Shown one piece after another: positions 5,655 to 14,057 of a stretch of DNA of 16,773 nt; positions within the stretch are counted from its first letter, which is position 1; each line of letters opens with the position of its first letter. The stretch covers positions 1 through 16,773 of the forward strand of contig JAFGNI010000624.1 of the NCBI GenBank assembly GCA_016927095.1, read 5' to 3'. The notes beneath the pieces are model-generated. The model did no database searches and had not been told where the DNA came from. It worked only from the letters and a program-made list of their open reading frames with translations. The position numbers were made by a program, and so were the translations under genes. Source of the DNA: Anaerolineae bacterium (lineage in GTDB: Bacteria > Chloroflexota > Anaerolineae > B4-G1 > SLSP01).

Positions 5655-8327
5655 ATGCAAGTCATTCTCACGCACGAAAACGCTGACTTCGATGCGATCG
5701 CGAGTTTGCTTGCCGCGCACAAGCTGTACCCCAACGCCAAGCCGGTGCTGCCCCACCGCGTGAACCGGAATATCCTAGCCTTCCTTGCGCTCTACGGCCC
5801 GGGCTTCCCCTTTGTCAACCCCGATGACCTCCCACGGGGGCAGCACGTACAGCGTGTGATCCTTGTCGACACGCCAAAGCTGACCTTTGTGCGCGGGATG
5901 GGCAAGGAGATCGACCAGGTCACCGTCATCGACCATCACCCCCCGCCGGAGAACCGCCCACCCGGATGGACCTTCCAGTCGGAGATCATCGGGGCCACAA
6001 CGACCTTGCTCGTCGAGGCCATATCGACCCGCCTCATCCCCGTCTCGCCCGCCGAGGCAACCTTGATGTTAGCCGGCATCTACGAGGACACCGGAAACTT
6101 GACCTATATCTCGACCACGCCGCGCGACCTGCGCGCTGCCGCGTGGCTAATTGACCAGGGCGCCGACCTGGAGGTGGCGACGCAGTTCATGGACCACCCC
6201 TTGACGGCGGCACAGCAGGCGATCTTCAACGGCCTGCGCGAGAACGCCGAGACCCTGGAGATCGATGGCCATCCCATGGTGCTCAGTTGGGCCGTCTCGC
6301 CCCCGGATACCGAGGAGGAGATCTCGACGTTGGCCCACAAGATGCGGGACCTCCTGGAGCCCAGCGCGCTCTTCGTCGCGGTCCAGATCGGTGAGAACAC
6401 GCAGCTCGTCGCGCGCAGTGCCACCGACGACATCAACGTCGGCGAGGTCGCAACCCACTTCGGCGGAGGCGGGCACGACCGCGCGGCAGCTGCGCTGATC
6501 CACGATCGCACCGCACGGTCGGTCGTCGATGAGCTGCACGAGATACTGCCCACCTACGTCCACCCGCGGATCAAGGTGAGGGACCTGATGTCCTACGGTG
6601 TCCGCACTGTAGGACCGGAAGCGGCGATCAAGGCCGTGTCCGACCAGATGCTGCGTACCGGCCACGAGGGATTTCCCGTTGTCGACGCTGACAACCGCCT
6701 TCTGGGCCTCGTGACGCGCAACGCCGTGGACAAAGCGATGCAACACGGGCTGAGCCGCTATCCCGTACGCCGGATCCTCCAGCCCGGCACGGTGACCGTG
6801 TCGCCCCAGGATTCCATGGAGCACGTGCGCGACCTGATGATCCAGACCGGCTGGGGCCAGATCCCCGTCGCCGAGAACGACCGCGTCGTCGGCGTGGTCA
6901 CACGGACGGACATGATCCGCCTGCAACCCTCCTCGCAGACGGCCGAGCGCCAGAAGATCGCCCACCTGATGGAGGAGGCCATCCCCGGGCCCCTGCTTGC
7001 CCTGATCCACGAGATCGGCTTGCGGGCTGCGGACGAGGGCTTTGCCGTCTACTTCGTCGGAGGCTTGGTGCGGGATCTGCTGCTCGGTCAAGGCATCTTT
7101 GATGTCGACCTTGTCGTCGAAGGCGACGCGATCGAGCTGGGTCGCGCGATGGCGATGTCGTACGGCGGTGAGATTCGCAGTCACAGACGATTCGGCACGG
7201 CAAAGTGGTTGTTGCCGGAGAACATCTGGGCACTGGTGCGCGCTCAGAAGGCCGGCGACGACGACTGGCGCGCGAGTGAGTCGCTCAGTGGCCGCCAGTT
7301 CGACGCCGCAGACTTCCCCGACTTCATCGATCTGGTCACGGCGCGTACCGAGTTCTATGAGCACCCGACCGCCCTCCCGATGGTTTCCCGAAGCTCCATC
7401 AAACAGGACCTCCATCGCCGCGACTTCACCATCAACACCCTGGCAGTGCGGCTAGACCCCCAGCGATGGGGCGAGCTGCTCGACTTCTACGGTGGTCGTG
7501 CCGATCTGGAAGCAGGGATCATCCGTGTGCTTCACAGCCTGAGCTTCGTCGATGACCCTACCCGCATCTTGAGAGCAGCCCGTTTCGAGGTACGGCTGGG
7601 GTTCAAGATCGAGCAACGCAGCGAGGCCCTGATCGCAGAGGCGCTGCCGCTGCTGGATCGGGTCGCGGGCGAGCGCATCCGGCACGAGATGGACCTCATC
7701 TTCGAGGAAGCTGCGCCGGAGGCTGTGCTGCAGCGCCTACAGGCAGTCGGGGCACTCCAGCATATCCATCCCGGCCTCCGCTGTGATGCGTGGCTGAGCG
7801 AGCGGTACCGCCGGCTCTCCCAAGCGTTTGTCCCTGCAGATTGGGGCCTGGCGGAGGAGGATCGTCTGCAGTTCTACTGGGCGATTCTGCTTTACCGCCT
7901 CGACGACAAGGCCTCCGAGGAGGTCAGGATACGCCTGAGCCTGTCCCACCACTTCAGAGATCTGCATCGCGCCCAGAGCGCCGTCGAGGGGCTCGTACGG
8001 GAGCTCGCCGATGCTGACCGTGTCAGCACCATCGCCGCGCAGCTGGACGCCGTGAGTGCGGAGAGCCTGGCGCTGATGTGGCTCGTCTCGGACGAAGAAG
8101 AGGCGCGTAGGACGCTGCAGCGCTATAGCCGGGAGTGGCGGGAGGTGGAACCACTTCTCAACGGCAACGACTTGAAGCGCCTCGGCTACAGACCCGGTCC
8201 AGTTTACCGTGATATTCTCGCGTCGCTCAAGCGCGCCCGTCTCGACGGCTACGTCAGCGATCGCGAGAATGAGATCGCCTGGGTCACCGAGCACTTTGAA
8301 CCCGAGACCGGGCACTGTCGCCCCTAA
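5655..8327 (+). CDS. DHH phosphoesterase - CBS pair - CCA-type tRNA nucleotidyltransferase fusion
   Basis: An 890-residue four-module protein. Residues 1-300 form a DHH/DHHA1 phosphoesterase: HENADFDA (7-14), VDTP (71-74), DHH (93-95), YEDTG (143-147) and FGGGGHDRAA (269-278), as in nanoRNases that degrade short oligonucleotides. Two CBS domains follow (about 306-365 and 367-425) and may bind adenine nucleotides. The rest is a class II tRNA nucleotidyltransferase: FVGGLVRDLLLG (467-478), the metal-binding DVD (483-485), HRRDFTINTLAV (587-598) and DPTRILRAARFEVRLGF (634-650), then the helical body. It would add CCA, or only part of it, to tRNA 3' ends. All catalytic residues are present. Compared with the usual head domain there appear to be about 35 extra residues (about 522-556) between FGTAKW and DLVTARTEFYEH. 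This module order is known in some bacteria. An unknown gene follows 11 bases later. Confidence 0.93.
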   Translation: MQVILTHENADFDAIASLLAAHKLYPNAKPVLPHRVNRNILAFLALYGPGFPFVNPDDLPRGQHVQRVILVDTPKLTFVRGMGKEIDQVTVIDHHPPPENRPPGWTFQSEIIGATTTLLVEAISTRLIPVSPAEATLMLAGIYEDTGNLTYISTTPRDLRAAAWLIDQGADLEVATQFMDHPLTAAQQAIFNGLRENAETLEIDGHPMVLSWAVSPPDTEEEISTLAHKMRDLLEPSALFVAVQIGENTQLVARSATDDINVGEVATHFGGGGHDRAAAALIHDRTARSVVDELHEILPTYVHPRIKVRDLMSYGVRTVGPEAAIKAVSDQMLRTGHEGFPVVDADNRLLGLVTRNAVDKAMQHGLSRYPVRRILQPGTVTVSPQDSMEHVRDLMIQTGWGQIPVAENDRVVGVVTRTDMIRLQPSSQTAERQKIAHLMEEAIPGPLLALIHEIGLRAADEGFAVYFVGGLVRDLLLGQGIFDVDLVVEGDAIELGRAMAMSYGGEIRSHRRFGTAKWLLPENIWALVRAQKAGDDDWRASESLSGRQFDAADFPDFIDLVTARTEFYEHPTALPMVSRSSIKQDLHRRDFTINTLAVRLDPQRWGELLDFYGGRADLEAGIIRVLHSLSFVDDPTRILRAARFEVRLGFKIEQRSEALIAEALPLLDRVAGERIRHEMDLIFEEAAPEAVLQRLQAVGALQHIHPGLRCDAWLSERYRRLSQAFVPADWGLAEEDRLQFYWAILLYRLDDKASEEVRIRLSLSHHFRDLHRAQSAVEGLVRELADADRVSTIAAQLDAVSAESLALMWLVSDEEEARRTLQRYSREWREVEPLLNGNDLKRLGYRPGPVYRDILASLKRARLDGYVSDRENEIAWVTEHFEPETGHCRP

Positions 8328-8338
8328 CTGGAGCAACT

Positions 8339-8980
8339 ATGACCCCCTTGTTCTATCCGTCCTACCAAGCCCTGCAGTTGGCGGACCAGATTCTGGAGGC
8401 CATAGCTGAGCACGTGCCCGGTTACCAAGGCCGTCTTGGCGCCTACTGGTATTGGCGCCTGCAGGGCGGCATCCTGGTCACGTTCAAGCTGGGCTTCAGA
8501 GTCACCGAGCAACGTTGGGACGTGCTGCACTCAGAAGCGGTCACCCCACAGGTGGGCCTCTTCAGCGCTGCCGAGTTCCCCTTCGCGATGTACGGTACCC
8601 TGCGCGAGTCCCCGCCCTTCATCCACGATCTCGAGGGCGACGCGGAGTGGTCCAACCGCCTCTATTTCCAGATGGGGCATCTGATCGACGATGCATGCCG
8701 CTGGATGGAGACCCTCTTGGCAACGGTTTTGGATCCCCAGATCCGCACACCCAGCTCCTTCCCGGCGTTGACGCCGCTCGAGCGTGATCTCGTCGTCTAC
8801 GCCGTCAATGAACTGGAGGGGCACTTCACCATCAAAGCACTTCACGAAGCCTTTGGCGACGAGGTCTCATATAGCGCTCTCTCCCGCCTCGCCCATGCCT
8901 GGACGGACATCGGTCTGCTGACCGAGCGACCGCGGCGGGTCACCATTGCGCTCCGGGCATTGGTCGAGCAGAGCGAGTAG
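8339..8980 (+). CDS. Unrecognised protein with a winged-helix-like C-terminus
   Basis: A 213-residue soluble protein I do not recognise. The N-terminal two thirds are rich in aromatic residues (GAYWYWRLQGGILVTFKLGF at 34-53, WSNRLYFQMGHLIDDACRW at 104-122) with no known motif. Residues about 145-207 look like a winged helix: a helix at TPLERDLVVYAVNELEG, a possible recognition region KALHEAFGDEVSYSALSRLA and a wing LLTERPRRVTIAL. There is no signal peptide or membrane segment. It starts 11 bases after the stop of the CCA fusion with GGAG about 7 bases before ATG, so the two are almost surely one operon. It could be a regulator or an RNA- or DNA-binding partner of the fusion; this is inference from position. 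Confidence 0.8.
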   Translation: MTPLFYPSYQALQLADQILEAIAEHVPGYQGRLGAYWYWRLQGGILVTFKLGFRVTEQRWDVLHSEAVTPQVGLFSAAEFPFAMYGTLRESPPFIHDLEGDAEWSNRLYFQMGHLIDDACRWMETLLATVLDPQIRTPSSFPALTPLERDLVVYAVNELEGHFTIKALHEAFGDEVSYSALSRLAHAWTDIGLLTERPRRVTIALRALVEQSE

Positions 8981-9254
8981 CTATCCGGCGCCACCCAGAT
9001 AGGCAGGGCAATCGCATCTTGGCGATGGAAGATCGTGAGTGAACTAGATGCATGCGCCCTGCCCAGATAGGTTTCCTCGCGCACCATTCCGTGATAGACT
9101 GTTAGCGGTGGACCTCGGGTGATGCCCAGTCTGTGCAGTGACGGCAGACGCAGGCCCAGGGTCTTGAGGACGCACCGACCTATACGGCACGACCACGCTG
9201 TCCCCCACTGACAGCCGTGGCCCATGAGCCAGCGAAACCAATTGGAGGACAAGA
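8981..9254. other. 274-base intergenic region with inverted and direct repeats
   Basis: No gene is supported. An 8-bp perfect inverted repeat, GGCAGGGC (9002-9009) and GCCCTGCC (9056-9063), encloses a smaller hairpin (ATCGC-ATCTTG-GCGAT region). The decamer CCCAGATAGG occurs at 8994-9003 and again at 9062-9071, flanking the structure. No T run follows, so a classical terminator is not shown, although the structure could still mark the 3' end of the upstream transcript. The remainder holds a possible promoter and the leader of transketolase, ending in GGAGG 7 bases before its ATG. Confidence 0.5.
9072..9100 (+). promoter_or_regulatory. Possible transketolase promoter
   Basis: TGATAGACT gives an extended -10 (TAGACT at 9095-9100 with TG at 9092-9093); the -35 (TTTCCT at 9072-9077, spacer 17) is poor. 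The same GTGATAGAAT-like string forms the better promoter before the histidine kinase at 14014-14023, which lends some support. The leader would be about 150 bases. Confidence 0.38.
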
Positions 9255-11261
9255 ATGCCAAAGACGGACCTCGACCAACGTAGCATCAACGCATTGCGCG
9301 TACTCGCGATGGACGCCGTCCAAAAAGCAAACTCGGGACACCCCGGGATGCCGATGGGGATGGCTGACGTCGCCTATGTACTTTGGACGCGCCACCTGAA
9401 GCACAATCCCAAGGATCCTCTGTGGCCCAACCGGGATCGCTTCGTCCTTTCCGCAGGCCATGGTTCGATGTTGCTCTACAGCCTGCTTTACCTGACCGGC
9501 TACCCATTGTCGCTGGAGGATCTCCAGCAATTCCGGCAGTGGGGCAGCAAGACCGCAGGCCACCCCGAGTATGAGGCAGAGCTCGGCATTGAGACCACAA
9601 CGGGACCGCTGGGGCAGGGCTTCGGCACCGGGGTAGGCATGGCAGTTGCGGCCAAGCACATGGCCGCGCGCTTTAACCGCGAGGGCTATCCGCTCTTCGA
9701 CCATTGGATCTACGCCATCGTCTCAGATGGCGATCTGATGGAGGGGATCAGCCAGGAAGCTGCCTCCCTCGCCGGTCATCTGGGTCTCGACAACATCATT
9801 TATCTCTATGATGACAACGACATCTCCATTGAGGGTTCCACCAACCTGACCTTCACCGAGGACGTACCTGCTCGCCTCCGGGCTTGCGGCTGGCACGTCC
9901 AGCAGATCGATGGCCACGACATCGATGCCGTCGACGCCGCTATCCGTGCCGCCAAGGCCGCCAAGGGACAGCCGCATCTGATCGTCTGCCGCACGCACAT
10001 CGCCTATGGTAGCCCCAATATGCGCGACAGCGCCGAGGCTCACGGGGCGCCCCTAGGCGAGAGCGAGATCATAGCAACGAAAGAAGCCCTGGGCTGGCCG
10101 TCGATGGAGCCCTTCTACGTGCCCGACGATGTCGTCGCGCACTACCGCCTGGCCATACCGCAGGGCGAGCGCGCCGAGGCCATCTGGCAGGATAGACTCA
10201 CGAACTACGGGCAAGCTCATCCAGAGACCGCCAAGGAGCTCGCGCGCATACTGGCGGGCAGGCTACCACAGAACTGGGAGATGGCGCTGCCCGTTTTCAA
10301 GCCTGAAAGCGGCCCCATCGCGACCCGTGCGGCGTCCGGGAAGATCCTGCAGGGGCTGGCACCGGTCATTCCGGAGCTGGTGGGAGGATCGGCCGACCTA
10401 TCACCGTCAACGAACACCTACATCAGCGGCTTCGGCGACTTCCAGCGAGACACGCCGGAGGGTCGCAACTTCCACTTCGGCGTCCGAGAGCATGGCATGG
10501 GCGCCGTACTCAACGGTATGGCCCTCTACGGCGGCCTACGGCCTTACGGTGGCACGTTCCTGGTCTTCTCGGATTACATGCGTCCTTCGGTGCGGCTGGC
10601 CGCGCTGATGGGCCTGCCGGTAATCTACGTATGGACCCATGACTCGGTCTTCCTGGGCGAGGACGGGCCGACCCACCAGCCCGTCGAGCACGTCATGTCC
10701 TTGCGGCTGATGCCCAATATGACCGTCATCCGGCCCGCTGACGCCAACGAGACAATCGCCGCGTGGAAAGCCGCGCTGGAACACAGAGACGGTCCCGTGG
10801 GCCTCATCCTGACCCGGCAGAAGCTCCCCATCTTGGCCGAGACGGCCGCCCGGGCGCGCGAAGGAGTCCCCAGGGGCGCCTACGTCCTGAGTGATTCTCC
10901 CTTGGACCGCATCGATATCATCCTGCTAGCGAGCGGCTCCGAGGTCGCCGACGTCCTGCAGGCGCAGAAGCTGCTGGCAGAGAAACAGATCGGCGCGCGC
11001 GTCGTGAGTATGCCCTCCTGGAGTCTCTTTGACGCGCAGCCTCTCTTCTACAAGCTGAGCGTGTTGCCCACCGACGTCATCAAGCGGCTCGCCGTTGAGG
11101 CGGGGACGCCCATCGGCTGGGAACGCTACGTGGGCAGCTATGGGGCAGTCATCGGCATCAACCGCTTCGGTGCGTCCTCCCCCTATCAGCGCATCAAGCA
11201 GGAGTTTGGCTTCACGGCTGAGCGGATCGCCGAACGGGCCCAGCAATTGATGACGGAGTAA
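9255..11261 (+). CDS. tkt: Transketolase
   Basis: A 668-residue thiamine diphosphate enzyme that moves two-carbon units between sugar phosphates in the pentose phosphate pathway (or Calvin cycle). Cofactor and catalytic motifs are complete: [10 protein letters not shown] (26-35), AGHGSMLLY (67-75), TGPLGQGFG (116-124), the cofactor motif SDGDLMEG (157-164) ending in [10 protein letters not shown] (185-194), AHGAPLG (262-268), [14 protein letters not shown] (408-421, with Glu412 activating the cofactor), [15 protein letters not shown] (462-476) and the C-terminal [17 protein letters not shown] (625-641). The length is standard. GGAGG lies 7 bases before the ATG. SDG in place of GDG is a variant common in several phyla. 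Its stop overlaps the ribosome site proposed for the next gene. No other sugar-phosphate genes are in the window. Confidence 0.97.
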   Translation: MPKTDLDQRSINALRVLAMDAVQKANSGHPGMPMGMADVAYVLWTRHLKHNPKDPLWPNRDRFVLSAGHGSMLLYSLLYLTGYPLSLEDLQQFRQWGSKTAGHPEYEAELGIETTTGPLGQGFGTGVGMAVAAKHMAARFNREGYPLFDHWIYAIVSDGDLMEGISQEAASLAGHLGLDNIIYLYDDNDISIEGSTNLTFTEDVPARLRACGWHVQQIDGHDIDAVDAAIRAAKAAKGQPHLIVCRTHIAYGSPNMRDSAEAHGAPLGESEIIATKEALGWPSMEPFYVPDDVVAHYRLAIPQGERAEAIWQDRLTNYGQAHPETAKELARILAGRLPQNWEMALPVFKPESGPIATRAASGKILQGLAPVIPELVGGSADLSPSTNTYISGFGDFQRDTPEGRNFHFGVREHGMGAVLNGMALYGGLRPYGGTFLVFSDYMRPSVRLAALMGLPVIYVWTHDSVFLGEDGPTHQPVEHVMSLRLMPNMTVIRPADANETIAAWKAALEHRDGPVGLILTRQKLPILAETAARAREGVPRGAYVLSDSPLDRIDIILLASGSEVADVLQAQKLLAEKQIGARVVSMPSWSLFDAQPLFYKLSVLPTDVIKRLAVEAGTPIGWERYVGSYGAVIGINRFGASSPYQRIKQEFGFTAERIAERAQQLMTE

Positions 11262-11264
11262 CCC

Positions 11265-14003
11265 TTGGGCCAAGAGCTGGGTCGAGCGTGGGCAAACCTG
11301 AAACTGAGGTTTGCCCACGTGATGTCTGAGGCTGGCCCACCTGACCCAGCCCCAGCTGAACCACGTCACGGTCAGACATCAGGGCGCCCGGCGGCACCTC
11401 GATCCTGGCGCTCACTGACAGCGCTCGATGCGGTCGTCTGGCTCGCCACTTTCCTCATCTACGCTGCTACCACGGCGCGCGACATCCTGGCGGCCGACAG
11501 TGGGGAGTTTCAACTGGTTGCAGTCGGATGGGGTATCGGTCACCCACCCGGGTATCCCCTGTACACCGTCCTCAGCGCTCTCTGGGTCCGGCTCCTACCG
11601 TTGGGAACCGTGCCGTTTCGTGCCAATCTCCTCAGCGCTGCGCTTGCTGCTACCACGCTTGTGCTCTGCCTGAAGACGGTGAGAGCGTGGGGAGAAGCCC
11701 TCGGCATACCGGCTGAACGCAGCACAGTCGGAGCCCTGATCACAGCGCTGGCGTTGGGATCTGCAGCCACCTTCTGGGCCCAGGCCACCACCGCCAACAT
11801 CCGTATGCCCACCGTCCTCTTCACCGCTTGGGGCTATCTGGCTCTGGCGCAATTTCACGCAGCTCGCAGCCACGCGGGCAACAACCACCACAGACGCAGC
11901 CGGCAGGACAGAGCGCTGCTGAGCCTCGGGATCGTCACCGGTCTGGGCATCGGTCACCACCCCTCGCTCGCCTTCGTCGCTGTGGGCTGGGCCTTGACCC
12001 TGCTCTTGCTCCAGCCCAGCTTGGTCCTGTCGCCATCGAAATGGCTGCGCCCAGCAGCCTTCGCCATTGTGGCCTGGTTGGTGCCCCAGCTCTACCTCCC
12101 ACTGCGAGGCAGCGTGGCGGCGGCACCGCTCTCCCCCGGCGACCTGGCCACCTGGCAGGGATTCTGGGATCACGTCCTGGCGCGGGGTTTTGGTGGCGAT
12201 ATGTTCGCCTTCTCCACCGCACGGGATCTCGCACTCCGTCTTCCGCTCATGCCCAGCCTCTTCCGGATGCAGTTCCCGGCGATCATCTTGGTGGCTATGG
12301 TTGTCGCCTGGCTCCTCATTCTGGCGCGCGACCGGCGGATCGCCGTTGCGCTGGTCGTCCCGTGGGCTATCCAAAGCTTCGTCACGATCACCTACCGTGC
12401 CCCCCAGACCATCGAGTACCTAATGCCTGCCTACGTGCCCATGGCCCTCGCCTTGGGCCTGGGCCTCGCCGCATCGTTACGGTCGAACGCCGGCCGAGCT
12501 GCACTGTTCAACGGGCGCGGCGCAGCCACCATGCTGACTGCCCTCATCGCCCTGATCCTTGCCGCTCAACTGCCGGGCCACCTTCGCGACTTCGCCCACC
12601 TCGCCGCCGACACCTCAATCCGCGACTATGTTGAACCCATCCTCACCGCAGCCCCTGACGACGCGCTGATTCTGGCCGACTGGCGATGGGCGACCCCCCT
12701 GTGGGTCCTGCAGCAGACGGAGAACCTCAACCCAGCCGCCGACATCGTCTATGTCACGCCGGAAGAGGACATGGAGTATGAGTCGGTCTGGCGCCAAAGA
12801 GCCACGGACGCCGGCAATCGCCCGCTCTTCGTCACGCACGCCTATTCGTGGGAGGAATGGGCCACAGCGCCCGTCGGCGGCGGCCTACGGCTGTACAGAC
12901 CGCCACTGCAGGCACTGCCACCTGAGCTCGACTTCGCGCCCCTTCAGGCTGACCTGGGTCCGGTCCGTCTCCTAGGCGCCCGGTGGCGCGGGGAGGTCCG
13001 CCCCGGTGGCACCATTGAGCTGCAGCTTGCCTGGCAGCAGCGATCACCCACCGGCGACAGCCCTCAGGACCTGGCGCCCTCTTTCGCCACGCGGCTGTGG
13101 GACAGTGACGACAACGTCCTGTCCGCCGCGGATCGGGCGTTGGGCAATGAGTTCACTGCAGGCGGGGTTCGCTTCACCCGGCTGACACACCAGATGCCGA
13201 TCGATCGCTGTGCCCCGGTCGTCTACCCAACCGTGGGCGTCTACACAGTGGCGGATACCGGCTTTCAGGACCTGGGGTCTGTCTCCCTTCCCGAGATAGC
13301 CGCGACCTGCGAGTATCCGGCCTTGCCGGCCCGGCGCCTCTGGCCCGGGTTGGCCTGGCCCGGTGGGCCGTTGCTGCAGGGCATCGATTACGACGCGCCC
13401 GCTGGCGGCACGACGATGGCCTACCTCCATTGGTGTGGGCCTGGGGAGGCGCTTACCATCCGGACGCCGGCTGCTGAAGCTACCGTCGAGCCCCTCACCC
13501 TGGGGATATGCCAGACGACAGCCATAGCGCTGGTGGCCCCGGGGGAGCGCGAGCTCGAATTGACACGCGCGGATGGGACGCCGGTCACGCTTCTCGTGCT
13601 CCCACTTCCCCAGCCGCGAGAGGATGAGCGCTATCTACCTTTTGGTGACGAGATGGTGCTTGTGGACGATGAGCTCGAGCAGTTGAGGGGGCCTGCAACC
13701 TCTGGTATCACGCTGCTGACGCTGCGATGGCTCGCGGCGCGTCCACTGGTGACAGACTACGCCGTGAGCGCGCGCTTGCAGGATGCAGAGGGGCGGTGGT
13801 TGGGTGCGCACGATATCCAGCCGGGTCTCGGTGCCATCCCCACGCTCAAGTGGGTCGTGCGCGACCGGGTGATCCGCGATCCCCATCCCGTCGCGGGCGT
13901 GGCGACCGCATCCGCCTACTACTCGGTCGTTGTCTATGACCGCTTCCGGCTCACCCCCTTGAGGTCGGTCTACGGCGACGAGCCGCGCTATCAATTGCCG
14001 TAG
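11265..14003 (+). CDS. DUF2723 membrane protein, putative glycosyltransferase with large beta-rich tail
   Basis: Up to 912 residues. The N-terminal half is a multi-pass membrane domain of the DUF2723 type (related in layout to protein O-mannosyltransferases): about ten hydrophobic segments between residues 53 and 435, an acidic loop DSGEFQLVA (78-86) and HPPGYPLYTVLSALW (93-107), which in this fold class point to a lipid-linked sugar donor site. After about residue 450 comes a soluble, mostly extracytoplasmic region with two beta-rich parts (for example VRLLGARWRGEVRPGGTIEL at 567-586), like tails of GT39-type proteins in Chloroflexota. Substrate is unknown. Start is uncertain: TTG at 11265 has GGAG 7 bases upstream, overlapping the transketolase stop; ATG at 11322 (893 residues) directly follows a strong hairpin and has only a distant ribosome site. 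Confidence 0.85.
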   Translation: MGQELGRAWANLKLRFAHVMSEAGPPDPAPAEPRHGQTSGRPAAPRSWRSLTALDAVVWLATFLIYAATTARDILAADSGEFQLVAVGWGIGHPPGYPLYTVLSALWVRLLPLGTVPFRANLLSAALAATTLVLCLKTVRAWGEALGIPAERSTVGALITALALGSAATFWAQATTANIRMPTVLFTAWGYLALAQFHAARSHAGNNHHRRSRQDRALLSLGIVTGLGIGHHPSLAFVAVGWALTLLLLQPSLVLSPSKWLRPAAFAIVAWLVPQLYLPLRGSVAAAPLSPGDLATWQGFWDHVLARGFGGDMFAFSTARDLALRLPLMPSLFRMQFPAIILVAMVVAWLLILARDRRIAVALVVPWAIQSFVTITYRAPQTIEYLMPAYVPMALALGLGLAASLRSNAGRAALFNGRGAATMLTALIALILAAQLPGHLRDFAHLAADTSIRDYVEPILTAAPDDALILADWRWATPLWVLQQTENLNPAADIVYVTPEEDMEYESVWRQRATDAGNRPLFVTHAYSWEEWATAPVGGGLRLYRPPLQALPPELDFAPLQADLGPVRLLGARWRGEVRPGGTIELQLAWQQRSPTGDSPQDLAPSFATRLWDSDDNVLSAADRALGNEFTAGGVRFTRLTHQMPIDRCAPVVYPTVGVYTVADTGFQDLGSVSLPEIAATCEYPALPARRLWPGLAWPGGPLLQGIDYDAPAGGTTMAYLHWCGPGEALTIRTPAAEATVEPLTLGICQTTAIALVAPGERELELTRADGTPVTLLVLPLPQPREDERYLPFGDEMVLVDDELEQLRGPATSGITLLTLRWLAARPLVTDYAVSARLQDAEGRWLGAHDIQPGLGAIPTLKWVVRDRVIRDPHPVAGVATASAYYSVVVYDRFRLTPLRSVYGDEPRYQLP
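11287..11319 (+). promoter_or_regulatory. Perfect 13-bp hairpin at the transketolase/DUF2723 junction
   Basis: CGTGGGCAAACCT (11287-11299) and AGGTTTGCCCACG (11307-11319) are exact inverse complements around a 7-base loop GAAACTG. It begins 26 bases after the transketolase stop and ends 2 bases before the ATG at 11322. There is no T run after it, so it is not a textbook intrinsic terminator. If translation starts at the TTG at 11265 the hairpin lies inside the coding sequence; if at 11322 it would cover the ribosome-binding region. Either way it could tune expression between the two genes or protect the transketolase mRNA 3' end. Confidence 0.7.
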
Positions 14004-14023
14004 TTCCCTGTGCGTGATAGAAT
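13995..14023 (+). promoter_or_regulatory. Promoter for the GAF histidine kinase gene
   Basis: TTGCCG (-35, 13995-14000), a 17-base spacer and TAGAAT (-10, 14018-14023) with an extended TG at 14015-14016. The -35 overlaps the last codons of the DUF2723 gene. The start site would fall near 14030, leaving a leader of about 28 bases before ATG 14058, with GGGGG 7 bases upstream of that ATG. An in-frame GTG at 14031 falls at the predicted start site and would make a leaderless alternative. Confidence 0.6.
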
Positions 14024-14057
14024 CGGGGCAGTGAGCCATAACCGCGGGGGCAAGACA

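Noticed and set aside
5407..5763. A plus-strand frame of 118 codons through the divergent region
   Set aside because: It translates the pyrimidine repeat into Ser/Pro/Leu low-complexity sequence and overlaps the DHH gene out of frame.
6147..7415. A 422-codon minus-strand frame inside the DHH-CBS-CCA gene
   Set aside because: The sense strand encodes contiguous conserved domains; the antisense product has no recognisable motif and reflects codon bias at high GC.
8842..9261. A minus-strand frame of 139 codons across the gap before transketolase
   Set aside because: It overlaps the ends of two real genes, shows low-complexity composition, and has no convincing ribosome site.
9705..9728. SDG instead of GDG in the transketolase cofactor motif as a defect
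   Set aside because: The metal-binding Asp and Gly are kept and SDG is common in intact transketolases of other phyla.
11287..11319. Calling the hairpin an intrinsic transcription terminator
   Set aside because: The stem is strong but the following bases are TGATGTCTGAGG, with no T run, and a good candidate start lies upstream of it; kept as a regulatory hairpin instead.
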